A stretch of 22,680 nucleotides of DNA from Amphimedon queenslandica (Eukaryota; Porifera; Demospongiae; Haplosclerida; Niphatidae): NCBI RefSeq assembly GCF_000090795.2, contig NW_003546504.1, positions 19,963 through 42,642 on the forward strand, given 5' to 3'. A program made the position numbers and the translations under genes. The notes beneath the pieces are model-generated. The model was not told the origin of the DNA. It saw only the letters and a program-made list of their open reading frames with translations, and made no database searches. Of this stretch, positions 17,514-22,680 are shown piece after piece. Positions within the stretch are counted from its first letter, which is position 1, and each line of letters starts with the position of its first letter.

Positions 17514-19392
17514 ATGGCCACAGCAGCATGTGCTACTGCTGGAAGATCAGGAAGAAGTGGACAGAAGAGAAAAGCAGCTAAGGATTGGGTACTTGATTAC
17601 CCTGATGATTTGCAAATCATGATGAAAATGTCTAAAGGAGGAGCTGAAGAATCTAGTCACGTTTTAGTCTGTCGTTTTTGCTCCATTGAGCTGCCCACAG
17701 ATCCAAAAAAGAAGCTATGGGATCGTATCAACGTGCACCTTTCATCAGCGAGGCATAAAAGGCTTAAGGAGAGCTACAAGGAAAGGTCAGACAAGAAGAA
17801 CCAAGTCAGTTTATATGAAAGTGTTGTACGACAGAAAGAGAAAGAAAAGGAAGCAGAGGGAGCCATTCATGATTCTGTGAGAGCTCTTTGTTATTCTGCT
17901 GTGAGTCTCAACCAAGCTGATGGCTACTTGGGCAAACTTTTTAAGAAGTATTGCCAAGCTGCTCGTACAATGCCTGGACAAAGGCAGTAGAAGCAAAATA
18001 TCTACCAGAAGTGTATGCTCATCATAAGTTTAGCATTGTCAATATGAAGGATGAAAAGATTTCTGCTATTATTAACAAATCACCTGATGTTCTTGGTTGG
18101 CCAGCTGTCAATACACTCTTTTGCTTTTTCAACATAGTAACAGGATCAATAAATATATTTCTGGTTGATACGTCCATTTTAAAGGCTGTTAATAGCACAT
18201 CACTTTCACCTTCTCTTAGGGCAGATCCTTTAAGATTTTAGTAAAGACTGGAGTGATTTGTTAGCGATCAGCAGTGATTCAGCTGAGTATATGAATAAAC
18301 TAGTGAGAGATACAGAGCAATCGCATTGTGCACAACTGCTTCACATTAAAGACAAAGCCCACCTTGTGCATGTCACCATTGATTACTCTATTCATTCTCA
18401 GCCAATGAATGATGTTCACAAAGTAGTCACTCAATTTGGAGCTGTCTTTAAACATGCTGCAAAGAGAGAGCGTTTGTTTCATGATATCTGTCGACGTAAT
18501 AATTTAGCAGATGAGGAAAGTCAAAAACCTCCTTCTGTAACTCCTACAAGATGGTTTTCCTTTTATAAAAGTGCTGTTGCTGTTCGCCATCTCTGGTCTG
18601 TTCTCTTATCTTTCATTGATGACAGTGAAAGCTCAGGAGAAAAGATCAATGAGCTACGTATGCTCATTGGTGATCAGAAGAATAGACAAATGCTATTGGT
18701 GAAGCATAAACATCTCATTGAAACACTAGCTCCCATTCATGCCTTGCAAGAGGTTCTTGAATCTTCTAAGCCTATGCTACATCAAATGTATCATTTGGTG
18801 AACGTTAGATTAAAGGTACAATTTTCTGCTAAACTAACAGATGAGCCTCAGTTAGATGCTAATACAACTATGGTTTTGTCTATGCTAAGTGTGGCTGATA
18901 CATCTCTTGTAAAAGCAGACCTAGTAGGTTTCAACAAGTCATTAGGTGAAAAATGGCAAGCTACTTGTGCTAGAAATTTAAGAGAAGATGTTTGTGGCTC
19001 AGAGGGACTGTGGAAGAAAGCAGTAGTTTTGGATCCTTTTTTGAAACTTTCTCAGTCACAGGACTTCATGTCATAATTTCTTTGGCCTTGTTGATGGTGA
19101 TATTACTTAGAAAGATGAATTTGATCAGTATATAGGTGAGCCAATTCCTGACAATCCAGAGCTTCAAACGTTTGACTTTTGGAAAGCTGCCATTGCAAGA
19201 TTTCTGAATTTATCACCTAAAGTACTCCAGTTACTAACCATCGCCAATGGTAGTTGTGAAGTGGAACAATCATTTAGTAAACTAAGGAACTTACAAAATC
19301 CTTCTCGCTCATTAATGAGCTATGATACATTAAAACAAACGACACTATATGTTAATCAAGATATTGATGATCATTTTCTTAGTTACGGTTGA
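17514..19392 (+). pseudogene. hAT-superfamily transposase, degenerate
   Basis: The first ATG (17514) opens an N-terminal part with a C2H2 finger, VCRFCSIELPTDPKKK then HLSSARHKRL, similar to CGGBP1/BED-type fingers of some hAT proteins. The frame then moves: 17514 to about 17945, about 17951-18241, and 18258-19076, the last with CAQLLHIKDKAHLVHVTIDY, TPTRWFSFYKS and other core sequence. After a further shift near 19066 and a TAG (19108-19110) comes the hAT dimerisation domain: FDFWKAAIARFLNLSPKVL, ANGSCEVEQSFSKL..SRSLMSYDTLKQ. The order and length fit a whole transposase gene of about 600 residues with three frameshifts and a stop. No terminal inverted repeats or 8-bp duplication were found. 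Confidence 0.75.
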
Positions 19393-19430
19393 TCATTTTC
19401 TTAGTTATGGTTGATCATTTTCTTAGTTAT
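19369..19430. repeat. 22-bp tandem repeat at the 3' end of the hAT relic
   Basis: Units 19369-19390, 19391-19412 and a partial unit 19413-19430 read GATCATTTTCTTAGTTA(C/T)GGTT. The first unit contains the last codons (DDHFLSYG) of the decayed transposase, and the stop codon spans the junction with unit two, so the array grew by duplicating the gene's end. Confidence 0.9.
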
Positions 19431-19526
19431 GACTTAGTTAACAGGATAAGAGAGCTGGATGGCTCCACTAAAGCTGCTAAAGATAGCTGATTAGCTGCTG
19501 AACACTGTAATTGCATAAACACGTGG
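19393..19526. other. Short spacer, no gene
   Basis: Lies between the hAT relic and the split minus-strand frame. Apart from the tail of the 22-bp repeat, no feature is seen. Confidence 0.4.
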
Positions 19527-19697
19527 TCAATCACCATAGCAACTATCTAAACCATTTCCATGGAAATTCTTATTAGCATTTGGGAAAATTAATCGTCCTA
19601 CAGTATTAAAAATAATAACAATTAAACCAGGGATATAATAGACTACATAACCGGGATTGGCAATGGGATCATGTGAGCGCATCATTTGTGTATAAAG

Positions 19698-21933
19698 TAG
19701 TGGTGTTCGATACCAAGAATTTTGAATTCGGTTCGATTCCGAGTACTTCTCATGCCAGTATCGAAAGTATCGAGTACGATTCCGAGTACTCGTGGTCAGC
19801 TTGAGGAAATAATTTTCTGTATCTTTATGACAAACAGAAAACAAGGTATAAATGTATATACTATATGATAATGATAATGTCTAGATCTAATAGAGTCTAT
19901 GTTCTTTTAGAAGTCACTGAGCTAGATCTAGACTAGTTTGATGTTGTGGTTCAGAAAAAGAATCATGTCGATGTTCTTGGGCTTTATGCGGTTCCTTCTC
20001 TCTGACACTAGCTGCCCTGCTTTAGAAAAGAGCCTTTCAGATGGAACTGAACTACCAGGGATACACAGATATTTTGCGGCTATCTTACTCAACCTCGGAA
20101 AACGAATTGCATTGGCTTTCCACCATTCTAATGGATTAAAGCTCCTCTCTATATTCGGTTCCTCAAAGTACCTTCTTATTTCTATAATGCACTCAGTTGC
20201 TGGAGTTCTGTGAGATGTTGATTGAGCTACTTTCTCATCAAAGGAGCTCCACAAACTGGATGATGTGACATGGGCATCGGATTCAGATTGGTCATCTGGC
20301 AAACTGTCAGCAGTGGTGGGAAGGGCTGCCATTTCTCCAACTATCCGATTTGTAGTTTGCTCAATATATGTTGAGGAAGAGAATGGGATTTTTTTAAATC
20401 TGGGATCAAGTAGCGCTGTTGCACTAGTCACATACGATGTTTCTAGTGAAGAGAATCGTCGGTGTATTTCATCAGCTAAGATCTTAGCTAATGTTGAGGA
20501 TGACTGCTGTGATGAAGACTGTTGATGAAGTAATTTCTTCAGTGGCAATATCATTGAAACTGATACGTAGTGATCTCCAGAGATGTTTTCTGTTGCTTCC
20601 AGAAATGGCGCTAAAACACTGTTGGCATGAGAAATTTTTGTGACTTCATCGGTAGAAAGGCAGAGATCATTATGGCCAAGAAAGCACAAAGCTGCAGTAA
20701 TAGCCTCATGTTGTTTCACATACCTTTCAAACATGAGATAAGTAGAGTTCCATCTTGTGCAGACTTCCTGTACCAGCTTGTGCTCTGGTGCTTCAAGCTG
20801 CTTCTGCACGTTCCTTAATCTATCACTGGACTTAGCACTCCTGTGGAAGTGTGAAACGATATCCTTACACTTATTTTTGATGATGTAAAGGTCTTCATCT
20901 GCTTTCATGGCATCTTGTACCACAAGACTGAGGGAATGCGCAAAGCATGGTAAATGCCTCCAACCAGTTTCCCGAATTGCTGCAACCATGTTGCTGGCAT
21001 TATCAGTAACAGCGCAGATGATTTTACCATTGATATTCCAGCCAGTGGTCACTCGATTCAGTTCAGCTGCTATATGAGAAGCAGTGTGCTCTGTGTTGAA
21101 TTCAAAAGTCTCTAGTAAGACTGATTTGAGTTCCCATGCAGGAGTGATGTAATGTGCTGTTACACAACAATAAGATTTCGTTTGAAGAGAAGTCCAAATA
21201 TCTGTAGTGACAGCAATGTGAGTAGCAGATTTGTCAAGCTCTGTTTGTAGCTTTGCTTTGACTTCACTGTAAAGCTCTGGCAGGCGTCTTGTAATAGTAG
21301 GTCTGCTTGGTAGTACATACCTTTTATCTAGTGTCTCGACTAGATTTTGAAATCCAGGATCAGAAACTATCGACATAGGCTGGAGGTCTGTGATAATCAT
21401 TGACATTACTGCTTTATCTAGCTTCTGTTTCCTGGCTGAGTCTTTAGGATAAGGAGTTGTACTTGACAGTGTCTGAGCAAGAGTAGGTTGAAGATCCACT
21501 GTTGTCTTCCTTCGTTTCTCTGTTGAAGCTTTCATTTCATCCATACACTCTTGATGCTCCTTTCCATGCTTTGTCTTGAGGTGTTTCAAAAGATTGCTAG
21601 TGTTCCCACATGATTGCTTTATTTTTGTTTTGCAACCTTGCACTAAGCATACAGCATACTCTGGATCATCTGCTTTTTCAAAATGATTCCATACAGAACT
21701 CCTAGTTCTTTTAGTAGCCATGCGGATTCAGCCGTTATTTTAATTTTTGATTTTGAATTATAATTTTAATAAATTTTAATAAATCAATGGTTAATTAACA
21801 ATTATTATTGTTTAAGTGGGTGCGGTTTCATGGTATCGTTTCAGTTCGGTTCCAAGTTCTGTACTCGATACTGCCTAGCTGGCACTGGTATCGAAGGTAT
21901 CGAGTATTCAGGTATCGGTATCGAGCATCACTA
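19698..21933. mobile_element. Complete hAT (Ac-like) DNA transposon
   Basis: The left end starts TAGTGGTGTTCGATACC. The right end, reverse-complemented, starts TAGTGATGCTCGATACC (15 of 17 bases match). Perfect 8-bp direct repeats GTATAAAG flank it (19690-19697 and 21934-21941), as expected for hAT. Total length is 2236 bp. Both subterminal regions carry many TATCGAGTA / GAGTACT motifs in both orientations, candidate transposase-binding sites. It holds one uninterrupted minus-strand gene. All parts needed for an autonomous element appear present, so the insertion is probably recent. Confidence 0.95.
19928..21721 (-). CDS. hAT transposase, BED-type zinc finger, intact (597 aa)
   Basis: A single-exon frame runs from ATG 21721 to TAG 19928. 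Residues about 9-56 form a BED zinc finger (C25, C30, H47, H52). The RNase H-like core shows TTDIWTS (D174), CAVTDNASNM (D240) and CFAHSLSLVV (C259/H262), followed by EVCTRWNSTYLM (319-330). The C-terminal hAT dimerisation region has EWWKANAIRFPRLSKIAAKY (532-551) and SSVPSERLFSKAG (557-569); E562 is the likely third acidic residue. The length is normal for Ac-like ZBED transposases. It cuts and pastes the surrounding element by binding its ends in the nucleus. No stop, frameshift or missing key residue is visible, in contrast to every other transposase gene in the window. Confidence 0.93.
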   Translation of the reverse strand: MATKRTRSSVWNHFEKADDPEYAVCLVQGCKTKIKQSCGNTSNLLKHLKTKHGKEHQECMDEMKASTEKRRKTTVDLQPTLAQTLSSTTPYPKDSARKQKLDKAVMSMIITDLQPMSIVSDPGFQNLVETLDKRYVLPSRPTITRRLPELYSEVKAKLQTELDKSATHIAVTTDIWTSLQTKSYCCVTAHYITPAWELKSVLLETFEFNTEHTASHIAAELNRVTTGWNINGKIICAVTDNASNMVAAIRETGWRHLPCFAHSLSLVVQDAMKADEDLYIIKNKCKDIVSHFHRSAKSSDRLRNVQKQLEAPEHKLVQEVCTRWNSTYLMFERYVKQHEAITAALCFLGHNDLCLSTDEVTKISHANSVLAPFLEATENISGDHYVSVSMILPLKKLLHQQSSSQQSSSTLAKILADEIHRRFSSLETSYVTSATALLDPRFKKIPFSSSTYIEQTTNRIVGEMAALPTTADSLPDDQSESDAHVTSSSLWSSFDEKVAQSTSHRTPATECIIEIRRYFEEPNIERSFNPLEWWKANAIRFPRLSKIAAKYLCIPGSSVPSERLFSKAGQLVSERRNRIKPKNIDMILFLNHNIKLV

Positions 21934-22013
21934 GTATAAAGATTTTTTGCAATCTCTGTTATCACTTTCAAGATGGCCGACTCTTCTGGCAAATTACTAA
22001 TGTTACTATTTCT

Positions 22014-22411
22014 CTGTCAAAAAGGCTTGTGTGTCTCTCAAAACGTTATACTACCATTACCAAGGGATAAGGAAGCCACTACTTTCATTTTGATTAACAC
22101 TTGATGATGCTATCACAATAAATTGCCAATGACAGCCCATTTTCCACTTGTGTACCTCTGCTGGCAAAGGTAGCTTGCAGTATATGGATTTAACCATATT
22201 GTGATCTACCATCTTTTATGTTTATATGAGGATAGGACCAAAAGAACTTATTTAGACCTTTCCACTTCATGATACATCCGGAAAAGTACTTTTTCGAAGG
22301 CCAGAGGTTCTGCGCGAGTCAATTAATTGATGCACTTCCTTGACAACCATTGCTATCCGCCATGTTGGGTGTCTGAGAGCGCAATAATTAGCATGCGGGT
22401 GTAGCACTACA
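22014..22411. other. Intergenic region upstream of the last gene
   Basis: No firm feature. A CCGCCATGTTGG motif (about 22358-22369), similar to YY1-type promoter sites on the reverse strand, lies about 45 bp before the plus-strand ATG at 22412 and may belong to its promoter. A second ATGGCCGAC-like site sits at 21973. Confidence 0.3.
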
Positions 22412-22660
22412 ATGGTTCTTTTATCAGAATATGCAGCTAGCTTACCTCGTGCTGAAAAGAGTAAATATATAAATAAATTGGAGAGATGTAGAATGGAGAA
22501 AGACCCATATGTTGTGCAGGATGACTGGCACACAGAATGTGATAGGCTTCCAGACTTGGGTTGGCATAACATCACATCTTACATGGTGTGTACTCCTAGT
22601 CCATACACTAAGGAGTCCATTGAAGCAAGTTATTGGCATGCTATTAAAAATAACTTATAA
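22412..22660 (+). pseudogene. N-terminal exon of a SWIM/YqaJ-type protein (third family member), probably truncated
   Basis: The ATG at 22412 opens 82 codons: MVLLSEYAASLPRAEKSKYI then ..DPYVVQDDWHTECDRLPDLG and ITSYMVCTPSPYTKESIEA. The pattern of a short helical start, DPY, W, D-I-x-x-Y-L/M-V and TPSPYT-K-E is what I recall from the N-terminus of SWIM/YqaJ proteins of ISL2EU-type elements, where it is followed by KSLEAYNYF. Here the frame instead reads SYWHAIKNNL and stops at 22660, so it is either broken at this point or the remainder lies beyond the window. No transposon ends are visible. It shows no overlap with the regions preserved in the two other relics, so relationship cannot be tested here. 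Confidence 0.5.
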
Positions 22661-22680
22661 TAAAATCATAGGCATGGAAA

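Larger units (their letters stand above)
19527..22013 (-). pseudogene. Unidentified exon split by the hAT insertion
   Basis: With the hAT element and one GTATAAAG copy set aside, a minus-strand frame of 80 codons runs without a stop across the insertion point. It starts after a good splice acceptor (cctttttgacag, exon base 22013) and ends at TGA 19527-19529. Before the break it reads EESAILKVITEIAKN; the codons at and after the break read LYTQMMRSHDPIANPGYVVY, then YIPGLIVIIFNTVGRLI, a possible membrane segment, and it ends GLDSCYGD. I do not recognise the family. A small upstream frame (MVKSIYCKLPLPAEVHKWK.., about 22075-22210) could be an earlier exon, but the splice phase does not fit simply. 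If real, this is a host or older-element last exon disrupted by the hAT copy. Confidence 0.45.

Noticed and set aside
1-22680. CRISPR array, bacterial operon or prophage content
   Set aside because: No regularly spaced repeats; genes are spliced and belong to eukaryotic transposon families.

Overview
The window looks like the genome of an early-branching animal, most likely a demosponge. It is AT-rich, its introns are short GT-AG introns (about 41-180 bp), its transposon proteins resemble those of sponges and cnidarians, and the palindrome TACATGTA is about twenty times over-represented. The host assignment is inference. Almost everything recognisable is mobile DNA, in several nested layers; no complete host gene is visible.

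Layout. 1-2232: non-coding, with a 440-bp MITE (710-1149) carrying a 7-bp target duplication and a dense CAGTAC/TAGTTCC repeat. 2233-7911: a DNA transposon with short terminal inverted repeats holding two converging, decayed genes: a multi-exon DUF6589-type putative transposase (+) and a RecQ-like helicase (-), 17 bp apart. 7932-8039: small foldback MITE. 8170-9726: decayed SWIM zinc-finger/YqaJ-nuclease gene (+), followed by a second copy of the 7-bp-TSD MITE (9738-10134). 10146-13168: a THAP-transposase element of ISL2EU type with about 95-bp inverted repeats, two inward-facing decayed genes (THAP/HTH transposase on +, SAP-SWIM protein on -) and a 934-bp assembly gap. 13225-15507: a MITE candidate and the C-terminal tail of a retroelement polyprotein, cut by an unclassified insertion and by a piggyBac-type MITE with TTAA duplication. 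15508-17490: mostly non-coding; one exon (16697-16792, -) resembles mitochondrial ribosomal protein L3. 17514-19392: decayed hAT-type transposase. 19698-21933: a complete hAT transposon with an intact 597-residue transposase and a perfect 8-bp target duplication; its insertion splits an 80-codon open frame on the minus strand. 22412-22660: the N-terminal exon of a third SWIM/YqaJ-type protein.

How the parts work together. Two elements pair a DDE-type transposase candidate with a DNA-processing partner: DUF6589 with a RecQ helicase, and THAP transposase with a SAP/SWIM/(YqaJ) nuclease. In both, the coding genes carry stops and frameshifts, so these copies are unlikely to be autonomous now. Only the hAT element at 19698-21933 looks intact and young. 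Family names come from remembered motif patterns; no database search was run.
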